Of a DNA stretch of 64,000 bases, positions 23,265-30,493 are shown piece after piece. The DNA is from Extensimonas perlucida (GTDB taxonomy: Bacteria > Pseudomonadota > Gammaproteobacteria > Burkholderiales > Burkholderiaceae_C). The stretch covers positions 1 to 64,000 of the forward strand of contig NZ_VMYE01000001.1 of the NCBI RefSeq assembly GCF_007655255.1, written 5' to 3'. The first letter of the stretch is position 1. Each line of letters opens with the position of its first letter. A program made the translations under genes and the position numbers. The notes under the pieces are model-generated. The model was not told where the DNA came from. It saw only the letters and a program-made list of their open reading frames with translations, and made no database searches.

Positions 23265-23876
23265 TTTGGCTGTGCGCTGAATCAGTGACCCACCGCATTT
23301 CGGGCAGGTTGTCGTGCTGCTATGGCGCTGCTGCAATGACGCGATGTGCGCGTTCCGGGTGGCCCAGGTCTTGGGCAACATCCCGGTGCGCAGCGCCTCG
23401 ATCAGCTGGGCGACTTCCTCATCCGAGAACAGCACGGTCTGCTTGCTCTTGATGTAGGTCGCGTAGCCCTTGGTCATCACGTTTGGCGGCATCGGGGTTT
23501 TCAGTTCAGCCTCACCCCAGAACATCACCACCGAATGCAGTTTGTCGTGATCGATCCCCAGGAAGTCAGCCAGCGCCTTGGTGTGCCGGTAATTCTGGTG
23601 CAGCGGATTTTGGAAGCGATGCTTTTTGCCGAAGAGGCTCTGGGTCCACTGCTTGCTGTGCTCGTCGCCGAAGATCCAGCCCTTCATGTTCTTGGTCTCG
23701 ACGACAAAAAGCCCGAAGCGCGAGACGATGACGTGATCGATTTGCGTGGTGCCGTTGGCCGTCGGAATCGTCACGTTGTTGATCGAGTGATAGATCTTGT
23801 CGTCCAGGAACAGGGTGTGCGCCACCGCTCCCTGCGCTTCCCCCAGCCAGCCTTTGAATACCGACAGCAATGACAT
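23181..23876 (-). CDS. NERD-domain nuclease-related protein with topoisomerase-type zinc finger
   Basis: 231 residues from the ATG at 23876, with GGGAGA just upstream. The N-terminal NERD domain shows TQIDHVIVSRFGLFVVETKN (nuclease-like Asp and Glu-x-Lys). A C4 zinc finger follows at the C-terminus: CPKCGG, then FLGCANFPKCRH. This combination is common in bacteria and thought to process or bind nucleic acid. Its 3' end overlaps the methyltransferase 2 gene by 84 bp on the opposite strand. It lies in reverse orientation among phage genes with its own start, which fits an accessory 'moron' gene. Confidence 0.8.
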   Translation of the reverse strand: MSLLSVFKGWLGEAQGAVAHTLFLDDKIYHSINNVTIPTANGTTQIDHVIVSRFGLFVVETKNMKGWIFGDEHSKQWTQSLFGKKHRFQNPLHQNYRHTKALADFLGIDHDKLHSVVMFWGEAELKTPMPPNVMTKGYATYIKSKQTVLFSDEEVAQLIEALRTGMLPKTWATRNAHIASLQQRHSSTTTCPKCGGSLIQRTAKSGSNAGRPFLGCANFPKCRHTAAVTEA

Positions 23877-23952
23877 CTTCTCTCCCGTTTGCTTCTTATG
23901 ACGGGTCGATGATGCCACCGATAGGGACTGAATGAACAACCAGGATGCAGGG

Positions 23953-24189
23953 ATGAAGCAGTCTCGCTGGATGTCGCTGGTGGAGGCCGTGACCAATGTG
24001 CTCGTCGGCTACGGGGTGGCGGTGGCCACCCAATGGCTGGTGTTTCCGATCTTCGGTCTGTACGCCACGCTGCAGGAGAATTTGCTGATTGGGCTGATTT
24101 TCACAGCCGTGTCGCTGGTCAGGAGCTATGTGCTGCGCCGGGTCTTTGAGGCGCTGCGCGTGCAACAGTTGTCCGCAAACTCGGGGTAA
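23953..24189 (+). CDS. Small phage membrane protein (DUF7220-like)
   Basis: 78 residues from ATG 23953 (GGATGCAGGG upstream); ATG 23932 would add 7 residues. Two membrane segments are visible: VTNVLVGYGVAVATQWLVF and NLLIGLIFTAVSLVRSYVL, with a short loop, and the start KQSRWMSLVEA and end RRVFEALR flank them. This pattern I recall as DUF7220, found in many phages of Proteobacteria; function unknown. The 3' end overlaps the opposite-strand gene by 64 bp. Confidence 0.7.
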   Translation: MKQSRWMSLVEAVTNVLVGYGVAVATQWLVFPIFGLYATLQENLLIGLIFTAVSLVRSYVLRRVFEALRVQQLSANSG

Positions 24190-24371
24190 AGGTCGCCGCT
24201 GCTGATGTCAGCGCGGTACGTGACGTCGCGAAAATCTCCGGGCGCGTCGGCCAAGATCACGCCACCGACCGACTGGATAGCAACGCCGTACTTGCGGGTG
24301 AGTGCCGTCAGTTCGGCGATGAACTGGTCGTAGTGGGCTTCGAGTTGTGGGGTGGTGGAGATGGCGGCCAC
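24126..24371 (-). CDS. Small phage protein of unknown function
   Basis: 81 residues from a GTG at 24371, with GAGGAG 7 nt upstream on the minus strand. It begins AAISTTPQLEAHYDQFIAEL, a helix, followed by a beta part (SVGGVILADAPGDFRDVTYR). It follows the 24382 gene by 10 bp and is co-transcribed with it from the 24783 element. No family recognised; the C-terminal ~20 residues come from the overlap with the membrane protein gene. Confidence 0.6.
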   Translation of the reverse strand: MAAISTTPQLEAHYDQFIAELTALTRKYGVAIQSVGGVILADAPGDFRDVTYRADISSGDLYPEFADNCCTRSASKTRRST

Positions 24372-24381
24372 GTTGTGCTCC

Positions 24382-24750
24382 TCACGCCGCCAGGGACTCT
24401 TCGACGATCTCGCAGTGGATCACGAAGCCCGTCAGGTAGGGAAGGCCCTTGGGGATGCCGTACTGTTTGCTGGTGCTGCGGCCAATCGTCCAGCTCATCC
24501 AACGCCGCGTGGCGGCGTTGATCGCGTCGGCCAAGGTGGCGCCGGAGTAGAGACCGTTTTGCACATCGTCGGCAAAGTGGCGACCGTGGCGGCTGTCGAG
24601 GAAGGTGCGGACCGACTCGAGAGGCTGGCAGGTGGCATCCGAGATCGCAGCCATGGCCAGTGGCCAGGCGGCTTTGGCCTGTTCATTCATCGTGCCGTAA
24701 AAGCCCCACGACTCGTTCTGGGTGGCGGGAATCTGGGTGGTGGTGTTCAT
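24382..24750 (-). CDS. Conserved phage protein of unknown function
   Basis: 122 residues from ATG 24750 (CAGGAGCC upstream). The start was chosen because the longer open frame runs through the neighbouring gene and the promoter-like element. The product has WGFYGTMNEQAKAAWPLAM, then RHFADDVQNGLY and RRWMSWTIGRSTSKQYGIP, a globular basic protein, seen in accessory blocks of proteobacterial phages. No motif tells its role. Element at 24783-24818 lies 33 nt upstream of the start. Confidence 0.65.
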   Translation of the reverse strand: MNTTTQIPATQNESWGFYGTMNEQAKAAWPLAMAAISDATCQPLESVRTFLDSRHGRHFADDVQNGLYSGATLADAINAATRRWMSWTIGRSTSKQYGIPKGLPYLTGFVIHCEIVEESLAA

Positions 24751-24782
24751 CTCTGGCTCCTGGTGGTTGATCGTTGCGACAC

Positions 24783-24818
24783 CCGTAGTAACGCGCTGTT
24801 CGAGATGGAAGCCAAGCG
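24783..24818 (-). promoter_or_regulatory. 36-nt phased element, copy R1
   Basis: Read on the minus strand: CGCTTGGCTTC, 8 variable bases, GAACAGCGCGTTACTACGG. It lies 33 nt before the start at 24750. Same spacing between the two conserved blocks as in the other three copies. Confidence 0.7.
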
Positions 24819-24854
24819 CCTGTTCGATCTTTTTGCGCTTGGCTCCGAAGCCCC

Positions 24855-25124
24855 TTATTCGGCCATCGTGTCGGCGCGCACCAGTTCCGCCTGGGCGCTG
24901 GCGATCAGGTCCAGGCGCAGGTTCGGGGTGATGTTGCAGGCCAGTTCGTTCAGGGTCCAGTTCATCACATCGGCCTTGTCGCGCAGCGACTCGGCTTCCT
25001 CGAAGCGGCTGGTGTAGCGATCCAGTTCGCGCAGGGCGCGCTCCAGGGTGGACCGGGCTTGAGCCAGGGCCTCGCGGGCGCGGTGTTCGGCGTGCTGGGT
25101 CTGAAATTCGCGGGGGGTGTTCAT
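24855..25124 (-). CDS. Coiled-coil phage protein of unknown function
   Basis: 89 residues from ATG 25124 (AAAGGAG upstream). Residues 10-55 form a charged coiled coil (EHRAREALAQARSTLERAL, then RELDRYTSRFEEAESLRDK); the C-terminus is helical. Single-gene unit preceded by its own copy of the 36-nt element (25159-25194). Role unknown; small coiled-coil proteins in such blocks are often anti-host-defence factors or regulators, but nothing in the sequence decides this. Confidence 0.65.
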   Translation of the reverse strand: MNTPREFQTQHAEHRAREALAQARSTLERALRELDRYTSRFEEAESLRDKADVMNWTLNELACNITPNLRLDLIASAQAELVRADTMAE

Positions 25125-25158
25125 GGCGTGCTCTCCTTTCGGTAGATCGTTGCGACAC

Positions 25159-25194
25159 CTGTATGAACGCGCTGGTCGCCACAGAAGCCAAGCG
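25159..25194 (-). promoter_or_regulatory. 36-nt phased element, copy R2
   Basis: Minus strand: CGCTTGGCTTC, variable core, GACCAGCGCGTTCATACAG. 35 nt before the start at 25124. Possible -35 TTGGCT and -10 GTTCAT are 18 bp apart, a weak sigma-70 match. Confidence 0.7.
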
Positions 25195-25214
25195 ATTCAT
25201 CGATCATTTTTCGA

Positions 25215-25700
25215 TCACTGCTCGTCCAGTCTGTCGAGGATGCGCGAGGCGGCGGGATCACCCGCCAGCGCTCGGCGCAGGGTGCGGATGGCCTGCTCCC
25301 GCGATATCTCCGGACGCCGGTTGTCGATCAGCCAGCCAATCGCGCCAGCCTGGTCGTCATCAGTGGCAGGTGCAGGCGTGGATGTTGTTTCGGCAATGCC
25401 AACGTAGCGCCCATAGCTGCTGCCCGAGGGATCGACAAGCACGGTTGTGCGCCCTGGCGCGCTGACGGCCACCACGCGCCGACGCCCATCCGCGTGACCG
25501 CCGAGTCCAGCCAGCCAGTCCCGATCCTCCAGCAGCGTGCTGGCGAAGGCGTCGTACTCAGCCTCGGTCAGTTCCTTGCGCCACGCGATCTCGATGGGCT
25601 CGAAGGGGGCGCTGGGGTCGGTGTTGTGCAGCACTTCCTCCAAGCTGTAGGGCTTGCGGGCAAAGCGGGCACGGATCGGTGTGTGGTTGGTGGTGGTCAT
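25215..25700 (-). CDS. Conserved phage protein of unknown function
   Basis: 161 residues from ATG 25700 (AAAGGACC upstream). Segments: YSLEEVLHNTDPSAPFEPIE, RKELTEAEYDAFASTLLEDR, VVAVSAPGRTTVLVDPSGSS, then an acidic linker and a helical tail ending RILDRLDEQ. The middle beta part with VDPSGSSYGRYVG and the mention of DRDWLAGLGGH suggest a soluble globular protein. No assigned family. Own element (25733-25768) 33 nt upstream. Confidence 0.6.
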   Translation of the reverse strand: MTTTNHTPIRARFARKPYSLEEVLHNTDPSAPFEPIEIAWRKELTEAEYDAFASTLLEDRDWLAGLGGHADGRRRVVAVSAPGRTTVLVDPSGSSYGRYVGIAETTSTPAPATDDDQAGAIGWLIDNRRPEISREQAIRTLRRALAGDPAASRILDRLDEQ

Positions 25701-25732
25701 GGTGGGGTCCTTTCGTTGGCGGTGGGTGACAG

Positions 25733-25768
25733 CAGCATTCATGCGCTTGTCTCCACTGAAGCCAAGCT
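25733..25768 (-). promoter_or_regulatory. 36-nt phased element, copy R3 (most diverged)
   Basis: Minus strand: AGCTTGGCTTC, variable core, GACAAGCGCATGAATGCTG. 33 nt before the start at 25700. It overlaps the end of the next minus-strand gene by one base. Confidence 0.6.
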
Positions 25769-25965
25769 CAATCTGCATCGTGCTCGGCATCGATGGCCTC
25801 AATCGCCAGCACCAGATCGGCGAGGCGGTCGGCCTCAAAACCAAACCCCCGGTGGCGCAGGAGGTGCTCGATGCTCGGATGCTTCATCCGGGCGATCTCC
25901 CGGCAGGCCTCAAGCAACGCTGGCAACAGGTCTGCCGGGATCGGGGCGTTGGGCTGCGTGCTCAC
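25768..25965 (-). CDS. Small phage protein of unknown function
   Basis: 65 residues; begins MSTQPNAPIPADLLPALLEA and continues as a helical, acidic protein (RLADLVLAIEAIDAEHD). The start overlaps the stop of the DUF3489 gene by 4 bp, so they are translationally coupled. No motif recognised. Confidence 0.6.
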   Translation of the reverse strand: MSTQPNAPIPADLLPALLEACREIARMKHPSIEHLLRHRGFGFEADRLADLVLAIEAIDAEHDAD

Positions 25966-26561
25966 GCGGTGGCTTCCTCAGCGATGCGGTAGAGGCGCTG
26001 TCCTGCGCCCGGCGTGCCGGCGGGGCCTTCGATCTTCTCGGAGACGATATTCAGGCCCAATTTCTTCTTGAGTGCGCCGGCAAAGGTGCCTCGCACCGTA
26101 TGCGGTTGCCACGATGTGGCCTCGCAGATCTGCGCGATGGTGGCGCCCTCGGGGCGTTGCAACATCTCGATCACCAGGGCCTGCTTGCTGTGCTCGCGGC
26201 CGCGCTTTGGGGTGGCATCGGGCTGATCCTGTTGCCAGCTGGCCTCGGCGGCGGCGACTGCTGCTTCCAGTTCCGGGTCGTCGGCCGGGAGCGGTGTGGG
26301 TGACGTGGCGGCGCCCTTTACCGCAGGCAGCACATCCTCCGGTTGGGCTTCGCCCTTGATGATGGCGATGGCGGCGCCCGTGATGCGCCACTGGCCATCC
26401 ATCTGCTCGATCAGCCCGCGCTGCGCGAGGCTGGCGATCATCTTGAGTTTGGCGCCGCCCTTGAGGGTCAGCAGCGGCTCGATCAAGCCACCGGCATCGC
26501 AATGGGCGCGGGTGATGAGGTCCAGTTGGCGTTCGGTGATCGGTGTGGTTTGTGCGGACAT
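25962..26561 (-). CDS. DUF3489-family protein with helix-turn-helix
   Basis: 199 residues. The C-terminal ~80 residues are the DUF3489 pattern: KQALVIEMLQRPEGATIAQI, then SWQPHTVRGTFAGALKKKLG, which forms a winged HTH. The N-terminal half (RQLDLITRAHCDAGG, then MIASLAQRGLIEQMDGQWRI) looks like a second winged helix. Two DNA-binding-like domains suggest a transcription regulator of the accessory block, but the family has no settled function. Second gene of the unit that begins at 26830. Confidence 0.75.
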   Translation of the reverse strand: MSAQTTPITERQLDLITRAHCDAGGLIEPLLTLKGGAKLKMIASLAQRGLIEQMDGQWRITGAAIAIIKGEAQPEDVLPAVKGAATSPTPLPADDPELEAAVAAAEASWQQDQPDATPKRGREHSKQALVIEMLQRPEGATIAQICEATSWQPHTVRGTFAGALKKKLGLNIVSEKIEGPAGTPGAGQRLYRIAEEATA

Positions 26562-26590
26562 GGTCGTGCTCCTTGTGAGTGATGTGGGGG

Positions 26591-26830
26591 TCAGGCGGCT
26601 TGCTGCTGGTTCACTTGATCAGCGGTTTTTGCAGAGGTGCTTTGGCCTGCGGCCAGGCCTGCTTGGTAGGCCGCCATCAGGGCGCTTTGGACGGCCCAGA
26701 CGCTGACGTCGTGGAAGTCCAGGCGGTCGCTGTTGCGGGTTTCCAGGGTCTCGATGAAGAGATGGTCCAGGGCGATCCGGGCGAGCAGCTGGTCCAGTTG
26801 CTGGGCGGTCTTGTTGGCAGTTTTTCGCAT
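26591..26830 (-). CDS. Small phage protein (DUF6900-like)
   Basis: 79 residues from ATG 26830 (AAGGAGAA upstream). The segment ARIALDHLFIETLETRNSDR followed by LDFHDVSVWAVQSALMAAYQ is what I recall as DUF6900, a short protein common in phages and conjugative elements; function unknown. It is the first gene after the R4 element and probably heads a three-gene unit with the DUF3489 and 25768 genes. Confidence 0.65.
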   Translation of the reverse strand: MRKTANKTAQQLDQLLARIALDHLFIETLETRNSDRLDFHDVSVWAVQSALMAAYQAGLAAGQSTSAKTADQVNQQQAA

Positions 26831-26863
26831 TGTGGTTCTCCTTGGCGTGTGTTGCTGCTGTGT

Positions 26864-26899
26864 CTGTATGAACGCGCTGTTCAAGCAGAAAGCCAAGCG
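26864..26899 (-). promoter_or_regulatory. 36-nt phased element, copy R4
   Basis: Minus strand: CGCTTGGCTTT, variable core, GAACAGCGCGTTCATACAG. 34 nt before the start at 26830. It lies directly before the divergent terminase gene (starts 26932), so it could also affect that start. Confidence 0.7.
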
Positions 26900-26931
26900 T
26901 TCGGCCTATCTATTTCGCATCGGAGTGGCTT

Positions 26932-28794
26932 GTGTTCGACACTGCTGAATCGGCGGTCGAATCCGCCTGGAAACGGGGCCTGGCCCCCGACCCTGTCCTC
27001 ACCGTCGATGACTGGGCCAACCGCCACCGGATGCTCTCGTCGGTGGCCTCTGCCGAGCCGGGGCGCTGGTCGACCAGCCGCACGCCGTACCTGGCCGAGG
27101 TCATGGCGAGCTTGTCGGCCACCTCACGATTCGAACGGGTCGTATTCATGGCCGGCGGACAGGTGGGCAAGACCGAGTGCGGCCTCAACTGGGTCGGCTA
27201 CGTCATCCACCACGCGCCCGGGCCGATGCTGCTGGTGCAGCCCACGGTGGAAGGCGCCAAGCGCGTCTCCAAGCAACGCGTGGATGCCCTGATCGAGGCC
27301 AGCCCCGAACTGGCCAGTCGGGTCAAAGACCCAAGAAGCCGGGATTCCGGCAATACCCAGCTGATGAAGGAGTTTCCCGGTGGCGTACTGATCATGACCG
27401 GCGCCAACTCGGCCGTGGGCCTGCGCTCGATGCCGGTGCGCTACCTGTTTCTCGATGAGGTGGATGGTTACCCAGGCGATGCCGATGGCGAGGGCGATCC
27501 GGTGGCGCTCGCCGTGCAGCGCGCCGCCACCTTCGTCAATCGCAAGGTCTATCTCTGCTCGACCCCGACGCTCAAAGGCTTCTCGCGCATCGAGGCGGCC
27601 TATCTGGAGTCAGATCAGCGGGTGTTCGAAGTGCCTTGCGATCACTGCGGGGCGCACAGCCAGATCCAATGGCGTGACATCCGTTGGCCCAAGGACAAGA
27701 TGGCCGAAGCTGCCTGGCACTGCCCGCAGTGCGAAGGGATTCACCCCGAGTACCGCAAACCGGCACTGCTGGCCAATGGCCGCTGGACGGCAAAAGCAGA
27801 AGGCGATGGCAAGACGGTGGGGTTTCATCTGTCGAGCCTCTACAGCCCGTGGCTGACGTGGGGTGAGATCGCCCAGGAGCACCACGCTGCCAAGGACGAT
27901 CCGGTGCGGCTCAAGGTCTGGGTGAACACCAAACTGGCTGAGACCTGGGAAGACCGGGAGGGGGAGACCTTGGATGCCGAAGGCCTGATGGAACGTCGAG
28001 AAGCCTACGGGCCAGCCATCCCTGCGGAGGTGGCACTGCTGACCTGCGGCATCGACGTCCAGGACGACCGGCTGGAACTGGAAGTGGTCGGTTGGGGCCG
28101 GGACGAGGAGTCCTGGTCCATCGACTACAAGGTGCTGTGGGGTGATCCGTCCGCGCCGGACACCTGGGCGCAGCTCGATGCCTACCTCGGTAACCGCTTC
28201 GAGCACGAGACCCTGGCCAACGGCCTGACCATCGAAGCCGCGTGTCTCGACACCGGTGGCCACCACACGCTCGCCGCCTATGCCTTCTGCAAGGGCCGGG
28301 AGAGGAAACGCATCTGGGCGATCAAGGGAGGCTCCGGCAAACGCCCCATCTGGCCCAAGCGCCCTAGCAAGGCCAACAAGGGCAAGGTCAATCTGTTCAC
28401 CGTCGGTGTGGATGCGGCCAAGGAGGCGATCTATGCCCGGCTGAAGAAGTCAGATGCCGGGGCCGGGACGATGCATTTCCCGCTGGATCGGGATGCGCAG
28501 TATTTCGAGCAGCTGACTGCCGAGCGGATTCGCACCCGCTATGTGAAGGGCTTCCCGCAACGCTTCTGGTGGAAACCGGATGGCCGACGCAATGAAGCGC
28601 TGGACTGTCGTGTGTACGCCTACGCCGCGCTGCATGGCCTGCTGTCGATGGGGCTGAACCTGAACAAGCGGGTCGAGGCGTTACCGCCGGTGCCCGTCAA
28701 TCGCAAACCTGCCAGCAACGCCACACCCGTGACTGCGCCGATGACCGCCAGTCCGCGTCGTCGGCGCATGGCCATTTCCTCCAACTACCTCTGA
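26932..28794 (+). CDS. Terminase large subunit, lambda gpA family
   Basis: 620 residues from a GTG at 26932 (GGAG 6 nt upstream). Walker A GGQVGKTE (~75-82), Walker B LFLDEVDG (~180) and coupling motif LCSTPT (~207) form the packaging ATPase. A zinc-like part (CDHCG ... CPQCEG) follows, then the nuclease domain with CGIDVQDDRLELEV and ACLDTGG. It cuts concatemers at cos and pumps DNA into the prohead. The length fits lambda gpA (641). It starts the late structural operon. Confidence 0.93.
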   Translation: MFDTAESAVESAWKRGLAPDPVLTVDDWANRHRMLSSVASAEPGRWSTSRTPYLAEVMASLSATSRFERVVFMAGGQVGKTECGLNWVGYVIHHAPGPMLLVQPTVEGAKRVSKQRVDALIEASPELASRVKDPRSRDSGNTQLMKEFPGGVLIMTGANSAVGLRSMPVRYLFLDEVDGYPGDADGEGDPVALAVQRAATFVNRKVYLCSTPTLKGFSRIEAAYLESDQRVFEVPCDHCGAHSQIQWRDIRWPKDKMAEAAWHCPQCEGIHPEYRKPALLANGRWTAKAEGDGKTVGFHLSSLYSPWLTWGEIAQEHHAAKDDPVRLKVWVNTKLAETWEDREGETLDAEGLMERREAYGPAIPAEVALLTCGIDVQDDRLELEVVGWGRDEESWSIDYKVLWGDPSAPDTWAQLDAYLGNRFEHETLANGLTIEAACLDTGGHHTLAAYAFCKGRERKRIWAIKGGSGKRPIWPKRPSKANKGKVNLFTVGVDAAKEAIYARLKKSDAGAGTMHFPLDRDAQYFEQLTAERIRTRYVKGFPQRFWWKPDGRRNEALDCRVYAYAALHGLLSMGLNLNKRVEALPPVPVNRKPASNATPVTAPMTASPRRRRMAISSNYL

Positions 28795-28829
28795 TACCGC
28801 CAGCCTCCCGCTGGCCGGGAGTGCTGTCC

Positions 28830-29042
28830 ATGACCCTCGACCAACTCAAGGCCCAGCGCGAAGCCCTGCAGGCCGCCCGCTTCAATGGTGTGCTCACCGT
28901 GAAGGCTGGCGACAAGTGGGTGACCTACAAGTCCGATGCCGAACTGCAGTCGGCCTTGCATGACCTTGACCGTGAGATTGCCCAGCAGGAAGGCCGCCCG
29001 CGCGCCCGGCGCATCCGCACTTACGCAGGGAAGGGATTGTGA
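28830..29042 (+). CDS. Head-tail joining protein W (gpW)
   Basis: 70 residues from ATG 28830 (GGGAG 8 nt upstream). The sequence TLDQLKAQREALQAARFNGV, then GDKWVTYKSDAELQSALHDL is the gpW fold; lambda gpW has 68 residues. It closes the portal after packaging and provides the tail-docking surface. It is placed between terminase and portal as in lambda. The stop overlaps the portal start by 1 bp. Confidence 0.85.
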   Translation: MTLDQLKAQREALQAARFNGVLTVKAGDKWVTYKSDAELQSALHDLDREIAQQEGRPRARRIRTYAGKGL

Positions 29043-30484
29043 TGAAGGCACTCCAGAACCTGCGCCGCAAGGTCGGCGCGATGATCGGCGGCTTCGAGGG
29101 CGGACTGTCTGCGCGACGCCTCAAGACCTTTGCCGCCAGCCGTGCCCACGTCAACACCCTGATCCAGGCCGCCGGCGCCGACATGACCGCGCGTGCCCGG
29201 TATCTGATCCGCAACAACGGCTACGCCGCCAATGCGGTTGAGTCCTGGGCCGGCAATGCGGTAGGCACTGGCATCAAACCGTCCTCGGGCATTGCCGATG
29301 CGGTGCTCAAGGATCGGGTGCAGCGCCTGTGGCTGCGCTGGACCGACGAGTCGGATGCCGAAGGGCTGACCGACTTTTATGGTCAGCAGCGCCGCGCCGC
29401 GCGTGAACTCTTCATCGCCGGCGAAGTGTTCTTCCGCATCCGACCACGCAGGCCCGAGGATGGTTTGTCCGTACCGCTTCAGTTGCAGATGCTGCCGGCC
29501 GAGATGCTGCCCTTGAATCACAACCAGGCACTCGACAACGGCCACCGCATCCGGCAGGGCATCGAGTTCGACCGCATCGGTCGGCGTGTCGCTTACCACT
29601 TTCTGCGCCGCCATCCGGGCGATATCACCGATCCGGGGCTGGCCGGGGAAACCGTGCGCGTGCCTGCCGAGTCGGTGCTGCACATCGTTGATCCGGTCGA
29701 CGCCGGGCAGTTGCGCGGCGTCTCGCGCTTCTCGCCAGCATTGGTGAAGCTGTTTCTGCTCGACCAGTACGACGACGCCGAGCTCGACCGCAAGAAGGTC
29801 GCGGCGATGTTCGTCGGCTTCGTGCGCCGGCCCGAGCGCGACTTCGACAACGGTGGCGAAACCGATGACCGGGGCGAGCCGCTGCTGCCACTCGAGCCCG
29901 GCCAACTCCAGATCCTGGACGACGGCGAGGACATCACCTTCTCGACGCCAGCCGATGTCGGTGGCAACTACGAGAGCTTCCAGTACCGCACGCTCTTGCA
30001 GGTCGCCGCTGCCTTGGGCTTGCCCTACGCGAATCTGTCGGCTGATATGTTGAAGGCCAACTACTCCAACACCCGGGCAGCGCTGCTGGAGTTCCGCCGA
30101 CGCATCGAAGCCTTCCAGCATTCGGTGCTGGTGTTTCAGCTGTGCCGGGCTGTGTGGGGGTGCTGGATAGACACAGCGGTGCTCTCGGGTGCCCTGGATC
30201 TCCCGGACTACGAACAACGCCGAGCTGACTACCTGGACTGCAGCTGGCTGCCGCCCCGCTGGGACTGGGTCGATCCCCTGAAGGACATCCGCGCCGAGAT
30301 CAACGCCATCGAGGCTGGGCTCAAGTCACGCACCCAGGCGATTGCCGAACGCGGGTTTGACGCGGCGATGGTTGACGCCGAGATCGCCGGGGACCACCGA
30401 CGGGAGGACAGCCTGGGGCTCTCTTTTGGGCGTGAGCCTGCAGCGACTCCTTTGCAGACGCCACCGCCAGCCCCCTCGAACTGA
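29042..30484 (+). CDS. Portal protein, lambda gpB family
   Basis: 480 residues; the ATG at 29042 follows AAGGGATT. Recognisable parts are TARARYLIRNNGYAANAVES, FIAGEVFFRIRPR, VLHIVDPVDAGQLRGVSRFS and SRTLLQVAAALGLPY-like segments (FQYRTLLQVAAALGLPYANL). This is the lambda-type portal ring through which DNA enters. Length is near that of lambda gpB (533). Followed 10 bp later by the protease gene. Confidence 0.92.
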   Translation: MKALQNLRRKVGAMIGGFEGGLSARRLKTFAASRAHVNTLIQAAGADMTARARYLIRNNGYAANAVESWAGNAVGTGIKPSSGIADAVLKDRVQRLWLRWTDESDAEGLTDFYGQQRRAARELFIAGEVFFRIRPRRPEDGLSVPLQLQMLPAEMLPLNHNQALDNGHRIRQGIEFDRIGRRVAYHFLRRHPGDITDPGLAGETVRVPAESVLHIVDPVDAGQLRGVSRFSPALVKLFLLDQYDDAELDRKKVAAMFVGFVRRPERDFDNGGETDDRGEPLLPLEPGQLQILDDGEDITFSTPADVGGNYESFQYRTLLQVAAALGLPYANLSADMLKANYSNTRAALLEFRRRIEAFQHSVLVFQLCRAVWGCWIDTAVLSGALDLPDYEQRRADYLDCSWLPPRWDWVDPLKDIRAEINAIEAGLKSRTQAIAERGFDAAMVDAEIAGDHRREDSLGLSFGREPAATPLQTPPPAPSN

Positions 30485-30493
30485 GGACTTTCC

